In this document: positions 19,181-32,800 of the stretch, one piece after another
Numbering within the stretch: the first letter of the stretch is position 1
Layout: the number at the start of each line of letters is the position of its first letter
Assembly (NCBI GenBank): GCA_958510875.1
Contig: OY294071.1
Span: 34,998,581 to 35,062,580 of the forward strand
Direction: 5' to 3'
DNA: 64,000 nt
From: Endomychus coccineus
Lineage: Eukaryota > Arthropoda > Insecta > Coleoptera > Endomychidae
Made by a program: the position numbers and the translations under genes
The notes under the pieces: model-generated
What the model was told of the DNA's origin: nothing
The model's input: only the letters and a program-made list of their open reading frames with translations
Database searches by the model: none

Positions 19181-22100
19181 ATTTGAATTGATTATGTATA
19201 AAAAATCTATATTCACTTATTTCATTGATTGTATTCACGTTTTGTATCAACCCTTCTCAATGATGTGTATCACAAATTACACTCGTTTTCCATCACTGTG
19301 ATTATATCGTGTCCACGAAGAAACTGTACTTTATATTGATAATAATTAAATCCATAGATTCTCTGGCTATGCTAGTCAAATGTACATAAAATTCCAAAAA
19401 TCAGCAATGGAAAAGGGTAATTTTATAATTAAATTCGGATTTCTCCAATATTTTGTTTTTATTCAAAAAACAAATCCTTAAGATTAATTTGAATCATCAT
19501 TTATTATTAAGAGTCTATATCCTGGACATTAGACAAATATGTTCTTTTTTAGTTTATTGAAATCTGCATGTAATAGATAAATATCATGATAATCACTTAA
19601 CATTTAAAGTGATGATGAAAGAGGAGGGATAATGATGAAAACAACGTTTATAAGATTTTTAATAATTTCAGATAATTCCATTCAGTCTTTTTTTAACATA
19701 TAATAGTAATACGTAACTATTCATATTATTGCAAATGCAATGCAATCAGTACATACAATAATACCATAAATATATTGTGCACATGCACACACTCTCACAC
19801 ATATTATATACACAGTAGAGTCTTTACTACGCACCACACAGTCCAGAAGCAATTTCATATTTCAATTAGGTGATTTTAAAAATTACTAGTACAATTATTA
19901 CAAAAATAAAATATAATTAAAAGACAATAAAATTGGAAACTGGTTGCTTCCTCAGCTAGCCGGACTTGATGATATGCGTAGCTGTCCATAAGCTTATTTG
20001 GATAATCCAATTATTTCATAAGGACGGTTACAATTCGTAAAATGATGATAGTATCAATCATGTAAGACATATATATGAGTAATTTCGAATACATTTTCTG
20101 CACTTCAGACAAAACAATATTTTGGTACGTGTGTTACAAATTAATGCGAAATACACAACCTACAGTAGTCCGTGAGCCGGAAAAAAAAATTAACCGACAG
20201 TGTATTCCCAGCCCCTTGAACCTCGAATAGACTTCACCCTCACTATCACGAATATGATAGTCGCGAACCATGAAATGGACGCTCCCACCCAGAGGCAGCA
20301 CCAAAAATTTAAGTTTTTTTATTAAATCGCGCCCAAATTCAGTATTTTAGGGACTGCTCCTGGAAGAGGGACGCCCATTTCAGGGTTTGCGACTTCATAT
20401 TCGTGATTGAGAGGGTGATGTCTATTTGAGTTTCAAGGGGCTGTGAATCCACAGTACCTCCACTTTCAACATTGCGGCTCTTGGACTACACGAGTAGCAC
20501 CAAAAGTATCCATATTGGAATGCAGCTGTCATAACTCTCCCGTGACAACCTTCAAATTTGTAGGTTAAGTGTTATCACGTTCATTTCGCTACGCTTGAGT
20601 TATGATGAGATTTTTATTCCCCAAGAAATCGGAATAATTACAATAAACAAAATTGACAAAACAAGCACGAATATGGACACTTTTCGACTCCCAATGTAAG
20701 TTTCTTCATCTGGTTACTGGTTCGACAGTTAGGTACACGTCTTGAATCCAATCAGGCCAAAAAAATACAGGTCTGTACCTGGTAGCCTCATGCAATATTA
20801 TAAACTTCTAATTGAACTAATCAAATTTCGGAAATATAATAAATACTCATCAATTACATGATTAATCCAGTTTCAGAAGAATAACAAAATAGAACTTACA
20901 AATATTTAAACTCACACCGACACAGAATCTGGCTCATATACTTAAATCGCTGTCTATGTTTCAAACTAATCTGACATGTGGTTGGTGTTCACATAAAATT
21001 ATAACTTCACAAGTTTCAAAACATCGAGAACATAAAAATAAAGCCAATTAAATATGTTGGAAAAATGTGAGTTTAATTCCAACACATGGCAGACTAGTTT
21101 TTGATAGAATGTACCGTGAAAAATTAATCTCAAACAATTTGGACTCCAGTATGATTGCATACAAGGCAGAAAGTATAAATATGCTGAACCAGAACAATTA
21201 ATACAAGTTAAAAATTTAAAAATGTGGGAAACTAACGAAAAGACAAAAATTGTAGCAAACGAGATGTAACATCTCAATGATCTGATACTAATAGTCTTAC
21301 AATGAAGAAGCACTCAAACGTAGTGCGGGCGTGGTATAGGTCAGAAGAGTGCAATCATGTGCTAGATGGAATATTTTAAAAAATAATTAAGGTGTAATAC
21401 TCCAAGATATACCCACAATGTTTATTAATTAGATACAATGATCATTAAAACATTGCACACAGGTCCAGACAACTAAGTGTTGGAAAGGAATACATCAATT
21501 AACTGACTAGTTGTTGAAGAACTTACAGGATCCTGTAATGGGATGTCAAACAACCATAGGTAGACATTGTATTAGAAGTTTCATTGAAATACTCATTCAA
21601 CTATGTTGAAGGTACATTACGAGTCTATAATAATTTACATATATGTTGGAAACTGCTAAAATAACTATATAATCATTTGCAAAAAATTTCCTGTTGTATT
21701 TTAAAACATGACTTTTACGTTGGTGAAGTTTTCAACATAATTTTGGACTACCTTATAGGATATATGTACTATATTTGAATCTAATCATATGGGGATCTTC
21801 TACAATAAATTCCTTACCCAATCTCAATATTTGCCCATAATTTTTCAAAATCTTTGAGTTCAGCAAAATTTTAAAACTTTAATATTTTAGGTATGTATGA
21901 AGAATGTGTTTAAAGATACTACAAAAATAGAGCTAAGCAGCTCATTTCACACTTCTTCGAGGCATAATACTACTACTCATAATATTCTCCTTTGCATAGT
22001 TTAAGTATCTTTTCAAACAGTATTTGTACAGTTTAAGATCTCATGGCACGAAAAATACCCCCATTGAACTAAGGGAAAAACATGTTACGCACCCCAAACT

Positions 22101-23667
22101 AGTAAAAATGTCTTAATTGTTATTTTCAATGAATTTTTGAAATTAGATGAAAAAAAATCAATTCAGTTTTCAGAACTGCTTCAAATATACAAAATTTATA
22201 ATAAATAATGTATCATTTTTGGAAAACTTTTATCTGATTAGCAATGTTTTTATAAATTTTTGATAGTACATTTTATAAAACTACTTTTATGCATAAGAAT
22301 TGATCGTCGGAAAATTTTTATTTACATTGACAAACATTGACACTGTGCTTGAAAAAAATTATTTTCGATGACAAAGTTTTATTCCTAGAAGATATTGAAC
22401 TTCATTTTTAAAAAATGAGACCAGTCGAGCCTTTTCATGCATGGATGCTGCGCATTTAGAATTAATTCTGACAAGGTAGTTGACAAAAATTGCCAACCAG
22501 ATAAATTGTAAAAAATAGGCGAGATCTCAAACCGTATTCTAAAACAAAAACAAAGAAAAAGTATTTTTTATGATAAAAATAATTAATACAGAGGGTCCGT
22601 CAGATGTTAATTAACAAAAAAAGGTTACCCTGATGAATCATTTTCAAAAATGATACATTAAATTTTTTTTACTAGTGTCAATATAACATGAAAGAAATTA
22701 ATCATGGAGATTAGAAAGATCTTGCTAAATAGTGTTGGTAATGAAACTAGTACATTGTGGTTGGACTTGGAATGTTACACTCAGAATAAATATATATAAA
22801 TTTGATATAATTCGAGATAAAATGGAAATTATGTAACAAAATCATAATAAAATTGAAAGAATTGTCTAGACCTGAAGAGTCAGAAATACAATTATATGAA
22901 CAGGTTACGTCTATCCACCTGCCAATAAAGTACAGGTTAGATTAGCAGACAAGTTATTTTGTCTGAAGCGATAGAATTAGATAAAATAATAAATAATAAA
23001 AATTACAGCCAGGTTGAATAAGGTCGAATTGCATAGAAATAAAGAACAGTTATGGTGTTACTGTTTTCAGTAATACAGCAATATTCTATTATAATATATG
23101 GTACAGAAAATGTACACAGCCTTTTTACACACAATTCACACTGACACAACCCGTGCGCAGTATGTAGAGGTTTACATTGATGATTGAAAGATCGCAAATA
23201 AACACTACACCCTGCTACTTCCTTCATTGCGGAAGACAATCATCGTGATTGCATTTAACTAAATATAAAAATATAAAACTGTACAAAGATAAATACAAGG
23301 TACGTCGATTATACAATTACTTAAAAAGCATTCCATATTTGCATCATATGATTATTAGTTTCGGTAATTCACCGAATGAGCACAGGAAAGCATAAACGGA
23401 ACATTCATCATAAAAATATAATACAATCATCTGCATGTAGACAGTACATCGCTCGTTCCTTTCAGAGGCACTTAAGTCACGAGAGTGCGCACCGATGACC
23501 GACCAACGACACAAAACAGTTATTTAATTATTACCCAAAGATACATTTAACAGTTGAGTTCTCATAGATATGTATAATCTTTATCAGCAGGCAAGTTCTT
23601 GGTGGGCTGACGGAATCACAAACGACGACAGCGGTGGTGCCGTTGGGTGTGTGACGTCAGGCCAATA
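19181..23667. other. Gene-poor stretch downstream of plexin A, probably including its 3' UTR
   Basis: No convincing protein frame on either strand. The part next to 23668 is presumably the plexin A 3' UTR on the minus strand, but no single polyadenylation signal stands out. A (CA)n-like run (ACACACTCTCACACA) lies near 19787. The foldback at 20166-20488 is listed separately. Confidence 0.5.
20166..20488. repeat. MITE-like foldback, about 320 bp
   Basis: The left arm from TAGTCCGTGAGCCG and the right arm ending CGGCTCTTGGACTA are inverted copies of about 145 bases, sharing CAGCCCCTTGAA and ATCACGAATATGA. The spacer is about 30 bases. It has no coding capacity. The arms differ by about one base in eight, so it is an old insertion. 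Confidence 0.75.
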
Positions 23668-23844
23668 TCATGGTGGCCCATCCACCGTCATTATATTATG
23701 TACCTGTTCTAATTTGTATGCTAACCTTTGTTTCTGTGAGAATTCGTCTTCTTCTAACGTCACCGTTAGCTGTTCGTTGTACTTCATTGCATATGTGTAA
23801 AGTTCGTGCAACGCACAGTTTGTGTTGAATTCCGTGGTGTGGAG
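23668..23844 (-). CDS. PlexA: Plexin A last coding exon
   Basis: After an AG at 23845-23846 the minus strand reads [20 protein letters not shown], then [14 protein letters not shown] and [16 protein letters not shown], ending in a TGA at 23670-23668. It joins EESR of the previous exon in phase 0 across a 2.4 kb intron, giving ESRLHTTEFN as in plexins. The exon contributes 58 residues. A plus-strand ORF here is a shadow. Confidence 0.9.
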   Translation of the reverse strand, partial: LHTTEFNTNCALHELYTYAMKYNEQLTVTLEEDEFSQKQRLAYKLEQVHNIMTVDGPP

Positions 23845-26800
23845 CTGTTCAAATCGGAAAACAAGCTGGTTAGCTAAATATCACACTAGTAACGTAACTT
23901 GATCAAGCTGTGATCCCAAGAAATATGCCATACTCTGTTCGACAGCTATATGAAGTTTTCTATCGAATTTACCAAAAAATGTGGATATTTTATTCAATTA
24001 TTTACATACAAAAATAGGGATTCAAACAAACACCGAATGAGCCTGCGCCTACCGCTATGAATGATACGTTCATCAAAACAAAACCGACTATGAGCTTTAG
24101 AGTGAAGAATAAAATGAAGTAATGCATTTGTAACATTCAAATATAAGTTTATCCAATTAGGTTCTGACCATTTTTTAAAAACACTTTAAACCTACTAAGA
24201 ATACCTACAAAGAAACACCGAATGAACCTGCGCCTACCACTATGAACGATACGTTCATTAAGACAAAATCGACTATGAGCTTCAGAATCAATGCATTTGT
24301 AAGATTCAAATATATCTATCCAATTAGGTTCTGACCATTTTTTAAAAAGCTTTAAACCTACTAAGAATAACCACTTCATTCACAACTTTTATTTTTTATT
24401 TATCTTGAAAAGAATGCAATTAAAAATTATGATAATTTGAAAATGTCACAACCAAATTGAATGAATCACTTGACAGAGCTGACGAACTGAGTATAGAAGT
24501 TTCCCAATGTAGCAAAAATTTTCCAAAATCAATAAATTCTATAAATATAGTAATTTTGTATTACTTACTCATATGTGAGTTTATATCTTCAGGTCTTTTC
24601 AACAGTTACAATTAAATTATGTTTCCAAACTTGGTATTTATTGATATGAATTTTTTTAATCAAAATGGTTTATTAGAATGTTTTATGGTGTTGAAGGTAT
24701 AACTTTTTTCTAGAAAGTATCTCTATTTATGAGTTTTATAGCAAATCTTTTCGATCGAAGTACATTATTTTCATGTTACAATTTGAAATAAAGTGCTTAA
24801 CTAATACTGGGTGTTGCGATTTTTATTCAAATCAGTGTATTAGGTAGATTAGGTTCAGGTTTCTTGTCAGGGGTCCACCTTCGATCCCTCCGCCGCGACC
24901 ATGTGGTATATTGTGGCTCACTACTAAATATAGTTCACCTTTGAAATTCAGTCTTTTATAAGGCCTATGATTTTGCTGGTTGAGGTTTTGTTCAGATCTT
25001 CTGGTAGGAGATGTGTCTTACCAAAAATCTCGGATGTGAGTCTTTCCCCAGCTGTTCATCATAGTCGAAACATAGTCGCCATTGAGATTTTGGCAAACAC
25101 AGAATGTTTAAGCTCGACGAATTTTGAAATATTCTTCTGCTAGGCGATCTTCAATGTCCCAAACTGTACTTCTACTTGGAAAATAGTTGCATAAACACCG
25201 AAATCAACAGATAGTTCAGCTACAACCGTATATTCCGTCTCCAACTTCTTGGGGAGTTTTGGAGCCGTCTGTATAGCAACAGATGTCCACTCTCAGTGGG
25301 TCGTTTTTATCCTAAACCCATCCATCTCTTTCCGGTAAGATGATGTTGAACATGTTCACGTTTGTAGTTGTGAGTATAATATCTGAGAACATTCCCAGGA
25401 TACTGTGAATATTTCCAGCAGCTTATTCCGCTCCTTGATGCCTGCTTGTTACCTGGCAGCGGTTACTTGCATTAGCATGTATGTTGCCTACATGACCACT
25501 CTTTCTTCAGGTACATATCAGACATCAAATTTAAATATTTAAATTGCAATTGGACTTCATTGTTTGTAATTCCGAAAAAAAATTCTCTTTTGTCTTCAGA
25601 ATAGCTTGCGAGTGTGGATTTAACTCCCGGGCCGATATTAACGCCCAGTCCCGTACCTGTATAATGGCGATTTGAAAGGCTAGCAACAACTTCGATTACC
25701 AATAAATTCAATCTGATATAAATTTTAATTTCATAATGAATAGAAATTTATTCCACAATGGTGGACACCCAAAAAATCATTGGCCTGACAATGTCAAATA
25801 CTATGTTTATAGAATAATATTCAAGAAAATTCCATGACGATGAGCATTTTCAATGAACCAAAAAAATCGGGTTTTTCTTTTATTCGAACTTTTAATAAGG
25901 GATTACAATTAATTATTCGTTAATAACATTTATATTTTTCGCGGTGTTGAAAGAAATTCCTGTGGCAAAATGTAAAATGGATTCTTTTGGCTCATTTTTA
26001 AATGCTGCATTATCTTAAGTGCGAGCTCGGGTTAAAAACTACCAAACTGTCCTCAAAAATCAAACAAGCTTGTTAGCTAAGGACTAGTGAGTGACAAAAG
26101 GTATACAGTTGCCATAAAAACAGTTGAAATGCATGGTCGCAATTAACCCACCTACTTCGCCTTACAAGCTATTGATAAACAAAATCACTATAAGCAAAAA
26201 CAAACAAAAAATCACTTACTATACTTACCCTGGACTCCTCTGCTAGCATGGCATTCATGTCTTGATCGGATATTGCAGGCATATTTTTAATATCTGAATA
26301 ATAGCGTTCAACCCATTCTTTGTAGCAGGGTATGTCCTTGGCGTACAATAATTTAGAGCTAGGAGAATCTTTGCCTGGAACAAAAGATGAGTTAGAAACC
26401 ACAATTGATGAATTGATTAAAAAAGATTATTTACCTAATCTATGGTCCGAGGTGGAACAGGAATCCATAAACGTTTGAGCGACTACCGAAAGACACGAAT
26501 CCACAATGTTGGACTTGTGAATGTCGAATACGAAATTGGGGTTTTTAATGAGATTCACCCAGAACCGCAAAGGCAAGGAGTTGCTTTTCCAAGTATGGAC
26601 CACTTCAGGATCGGAAATGCCATGTTGCAAAGCTTGGTCATCGAGGAAATCGAACATGTATTTGATAGCCAGCGGCAACGCCGAACCTCTATGCGCTGTA
26701 CTGAATATTGTCTCGAACAAATCGTCCACGAACTTTTGCAGTGTACCTTTGGTAGCTAAAAGCCTGGTTAAGTATATTTCCGAAACCATTTTATTGCCCC

Positions 26801-29800
26801 TTTCGCCCTCTTTTTGATTTTCGTTATCGTTATGTTTCACTAGATGCCACACTTTCAATCCCTGGTCGTGGTCGTGATTCAATGGACTCGTTGCTCGACT
26901 GAGAGGGGGGCTGGCCGAACTGAATTTGCTAAGATTTAGGGTTTCGTATTTGTGTAATTTGTCGTTTTTCTCCGAAAATATGCTTAAATTATAAATAGAA
27001 CTCTGCTTGGACACTAAATTTAGGCATCCTCCATCGGGAACTCTGTAATGTTGAAGGGTGTTTTTTCTCTTAAAATCACCCTCCATCTTTGTTGTACTAT
27101 CTTCATCGTAAAGTATGAGCCTACCTGATGTGCCAGTGCGCCATTCTGAAATTGACAAATCAAATTTGATGAAAAAGCGACTAAATGAATTTTGACTTCT
27201 AAAAACAGAACCGTTTGGTTGTGGTGTATGTGATCGTGAACAAGTAGTATGATGTGATTTACAGCTCTTCTAGATTCGAATTCATTACAAGGAGGTGAGA
27301 TGTATGGACAGAAAACGATTCTCACATGAAGCGTATAATTGGCGCTATTGCATTTAACTTAGTAGAGTTGCAAAACACAAACCCACTGGTCTATAACCGA
27401 GATACACTGGAACGACTGGTTGGTTTCACTTGAACCACCCCTTCTTCCACCTGAAGCTATGCATGATATAGTGTATCGTGAACGATAAGGAATATTTAAA
27501 TATCAAACACGTCTTGCCGTAATGTATTTCAAATTCTTCCGATGGAGTTTCCTTTGATACAAACTTGGTGTGTTCCTTTCAGCCAGAAGACAGGTAGAGT
27601 CCAACCAATCCGAAAAAAGGAAAAAAGATCCTTCCTAATAATTATAGACCCATTGCACTACTATATGTGATTTTTACAGCAATCAACATCGAGCTCATCT
27701 AATATCTAGAGAGCTCTGAAATCGTGAATGACCGGCAATATCGTTTTCACCAGCAATAGGAGATCTACCTACCTATGTAACACATAAATAACAGACATCT
27801 ATTGAAAGGTATGGGGAATTTCTAGCTGTAGCATTGGATATCTCCATAGAATTTGACCGAGTCTGGCACCAAGGCCTTCTTGGGAAACTTCGTTATATGG
27901 TTTGGCGTCTCAATTTTGCCTTTTACTATCGACTTTTCTCTCAGATAATTCACACCATGTGGTGGTTCACGGAGTCCCCTCTGATACGATGGTTATTAAC
28001 GCTGGTCATTCACAGGGATCTGTCCTGGCACCAACTTTGTTTTTACTCCTTATCATCGATCTCTTGGGAGTGACTTCCTGTCCCGCCAACAGTTTTGCTT
28101 TTGATGGTACACTTGATAGCACTTTCTAATCTTGATTCCCTAAATCATCCAATAAAGCCAGAGGAGCCAGACAGAGACAGATCGATGCCATTGATGAAAA
28201 TCTAGCAACGATTTTTAAATGGAGATCTGATAATCTAGTAGAGTTTAATGTAACCAAAACTCAAGCTTGCATCTTCTCCAGGAAGGCGGATCCCACAATT
28301 CCCAATATGATGTTAGGTATAACTATTGTTATGAAGTCCTACATATGCATCCTCGGTATCACCACCAACAGCACACTCTCATGAAGACCGTGATGTCCAT
28401 TGTGAATAACGCTTAAAAAAAACTTGGTGTTCTATTCCGTGCCAAGAGCTAATTTACATCTCAGCAGCTCCTCATAATCTACAAAGCCCAGATCCGACCT
28501 GTCCTGAAGTACTGTTCACATATATGGAGTTTGGTTCCCAAACATAAGTTGAAGTTCAGCTCTTGGATTCTATCCAGAAGGAAGATATTCGTCCGATTGA
28601 TACGAGTTCATTGACCCATCTAGGACATCGTAGAAATGTGGGGGATCTCTTCCCTTTCTATAGATATTTTTATGGTCGCTGTTCTTCGAAAATCTCGTAT
28701 GTTATTCCACAACGAGAGTTTCCAGGCAAACTAGAAGAACCTTCAAAGTTAAAAAAAATGCCTGTACCGCTGGTCCACACGATGTTCTGCAAACGCTATA
28801 GGTTTTCCGCTAATGTAGCAGAAAAAATACATTTGACGAGTTTATCTTTCTGGTTAAAGATATCGTGCTTCTATTTGTACCTAAGTTAGGGAAAGATTCT
28901 ATATAAAGGAGTAGTAACTCACTTTGTGCATCTTCAAAGACCTCAGAGACACTGTACATATTCTGTCGAGAAGCAGGTCTTTTATCCTCCTAGAAGTAAT
29001 TTCTTCAACGTCTCAACAACAGCCATGATAATGATATCAAAAAATGCTCGTTTGGAATGTTTCGTTTCCTCTTTGTGAAAGGTGTTTCAATATCTGCCTA
29101 TATCTTTTGACTACATTACAGAAAAAACTATAATGTTCGAGGCGCACCAGCGGTAAAATGTTGGCATTAGATTTTATCTTAAAAGAATGGAGGTCATGCG
29201 CTGCAGAAAAGAGGCAAAGTGGTCCAAAACTTCGCCATTCGATTGAAAAATTAACTCTGGTAGAAAAAAGCTCGGTAGGTCTCAAACCTAACTGAAGGGG
29301 TGGCGAGCCTGAGCTCTTCTATTCTTCCCACTTGGAATCTCTCGTAGAGGTGATTTCCGAAGAGCACAAACCATAGAGATCCTTTCAAATTTCTACGATG
29401 TTGTAGAGAGGTCAAGTGTGACATTACCAACCAGACGAATAGAATGAATAGAATCTAAGATATTCACCGTATGTTTGGGAGTTGAACTCCATAACGAATC
29501 TGTACTCGTTCGTTTTGGTCCAGAAGATGTTTGGGAAATCCAGCAAAATTTATGAAATTTTATACAATAATTGAATTAACTACTCATTCACATTCAACCA
29601 AAGGGTACTGAAAACCAAATGTACCAATTGTACTTACCAAGATCTAAATCATCTTTCCGAGGCCTCTGGGAATATGGGGTAGCTCTGTAAATGGTATCTA
29701 AAGATTTTTCTTTGACTTGGCTTATCGTATCACAATCTAAAACTTTAACAGGAACATTATCTGTATTATGATCTGGACCACCAACAAACATGGTCTGTTG

Positions 29801-32800
29801 GGAAATAGATACATAAACAGTCTGAAAATAGAAATAAACACAATAATTAGTAATGATTACATGGAAGGTGTCCAAAGTTACAAAACCAAGCAAATACCTC
29901 TGTATGGAAATTTAATAACTCTCATGTATTGCTGGGTGTTGTACCTTAGGTTGGGAGTTTCAGTAAAATCTGTAGCCTAGTCAAAACTCAAAATAACTCA
30001 CCATTGGCTTAAAATCTATTGATTGTCTAATGAGTTTCTCCTCGCTTAGAGAATATCTAGCTTCTGATGTGACAGCATCTACAGGTCCTTTATCAACCTG
30101 TTGTTTCACGGCTCTGAACAGCATGAAGAGCGGCTCTCCGGCACATTCTTTCAAGAATTTATACAAAAGAAAGGTGAACCAGGCGCTTAGCATTTTCTCT
30201 GCGACACTTTCTGTTCTTCTGAGTAGTAACTTGGGGTGACTTTTGCCTTCTATACACTTTTCTATGAGTTCAGCTAGTAAAGTTTTCAGAATATCGGTAC
30301 AGTATTCCATTTTACTTTGCAGTGTGACCATTATTAGCGAGGCCACGTTTACTCTATCTCTCATTGAGAAATATCTGTTACTTTCTAGCGTTCTGATGAA
30401 TAAAAGCAAGAATGTTTTGTTCATTATCAATTGACCAAACAGTCTCAATCCTTTTTCTTTCCTCAACAGCTCCGGTTTCTCCCATTGTAGCACGATATGA
30501 TCATCGACGTTAGGAAATAGGATTTTCATGGCGTAGGTTCTATAATCCAAGAAAGGAATGCCTCCAGATGTTAGATCACCAGTCAAATCGGTCATTTCCG
30601 TTTGTAATTCGGCGAAGGCTTCCTTGCACTCGGCCGCTACGCGCAACTCTAGTATATCCATTTGTTCTTGCATGTTCTTCAATACCCTATTGCTTTCGGT
30701 CGATTTCCTTCGATAGGCGATCAAGAATAGGATGAAAACTATGACGATCACCACGGCCACGGCTATTATGGCAACCATGGCCGTTCTAGAAACGGGACCA
30801 TTCAAGCCTTGAGGAGAGGAATATGACAATTGCCCGATGTTGAATCGCAAGGAACTACCTACTATAACAACCACTTCCGGTAAACCTTCGCCATTGAGAA
30901 GACCTTTATTGTCAACAGCAGGAGGCTGGGTTTCTGGTGGGCGACATGTTAGTTGGTGTCTCGACAAAGATGTCACGTTACAGTAGTTGTTGCCTATCCT
31001 CACTTCTACATCGGATTCCTGACAGGCTCTGTCTATGTTTTGACCCTAAAATATAAACCATATAAAGGATGTTCGGAAATTACGGTAATATACTGCGGGA
31101 TCTTATTCCTCGCATGATTTTGGAAAAACGTTGATATAAACAAGTGCTTCCTAAGGAAGCTACAGCCCTCTACAGTGTAAACCAGGAAACCTACATATCT
31201 TCTAAATAGTTCAAAATAAAATTGTGAAATTTACTTCTCATAATTTGAAAAATCTTGAAGTTTAGACTTTACTTGACAAATAGGTCGCCTTGTTTTCCTT
31301 CGATTGGAAGCACAATTTTCGAGTAAAATCGATTTGAAAATTATCTGACTTTAAACTAAGGGTGGCTCCAAAAAATTGATTTAATTTTTTTTTCAGAAAC
31401 ATGAAAATTTTTGATGTGAAAATTAAGGGTACGGCCTGATATTATTAAATACTGTTTTTGTGCGGTATTGGTCAAATTGAATTTTCATCATAGGCGTGCC
31501 TAACAGGGATGTTTTTTTTGGGCAAATGGCAATTTTGTAACTGGTATTTGCGTCAAATTCAACAAATTTGCCAATATTTTAAAAAGATTATTTGGACGGA
31601 TGAAGCATATGTCAACAGTACCGGAATTTTCAACGGGCATAATGAGCATTGGTGGTCATCAAATTTGGAGACGATTTGGTTTCAGTGTTTGGTGTCCCAT
31701 ATTTCACAATAGAGTTTTGGCTTATCGAATTTATAGTGAAACTATGAATGGTCAACGGTCTATTTGAAATCAACATATTATTGTTAATTTTTTTCTTTAA
31801 TCTTATAAAAATGTTCAATTAATCATTTTCTAAATGACATAAGCCTACTACTTAGAGTGAAGAAATTTTGAGAGTTATTCAATAAATACAATTTTGTCTA
31901 AAATTTAGTAAAAATGGTAAAATCGACCCAATATATTTATATTTGGAATTGGAAAAAAAATTCTTTCCAACTTAAGACTCCCATATAAAAAAATTTGATT
32001 TTTTTTTGGTAAAGTGACTACGCCACTACATTCTACTTGTAAAATCGTCTGAAGAATGTAGAAATTATTTTATTAAAATTTCGTAAATAAATAAATATAC
32101 CTGAAAAACGAAAACCAAAGAGTAGCCAATTTTTAATTTCACCATCCATTAAGAAAAGAGATTGAGGATAGGTGGTTAATTTTTTGGCATCTCTTGTAAT
32201 TATCGAGATTCCCTGTTAAAACATCGAAATTTAGTCACCCTATATATCATCGAATATAGCGATTAGCTTGTCATGTTTCCAAACTACATTAATCCAAAAT
32301 ATCAAGCTTCGAAGGTGAGGAACTCCAGAGTCCTAAGAAATATTCTCATCAAACTGGAACAACTGCTTTATTATCACTCCTTTGACAGTAATTCGGGAAC
32401 TAATTAGACATATTTAGACGTGCAATCAATCCCACCAATTAAACTCTAAAAGCCTTCATCTCGAACTTTCATATTCTCAACCAGAATTGGATTGGTTGAT
32501 TTACCTTCGAACAAGCCGATCAAATGTATTTGCTCAATTCAGAACTCCTTATAAGAAAAATCGATATTCTCGTTGCTTTGCGAACATCTAATCTAAAGCT
32601 CGCCTCTAGATTTCAAATCCCCTTGTTGATACTTGCACAAACTTTTCTTCTAATACAATCTTCCCAGAAAGTAAAACTAAGGCTTAAGATCTACGAAAAA
32701 CGAAATATTTATGAACGAATTAAATCGCGTTATTTATTGAAGGAGAAAAGTTGATTTAGTTTGAAAATACACGAGATTACAACTTTTCCGGAAAGAAAAT

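Noticed and set aside
26442..26817. Plus-strand frames inside a plexin A exon
   Set aside because: Shadows of the real coding exon on the minus strand.
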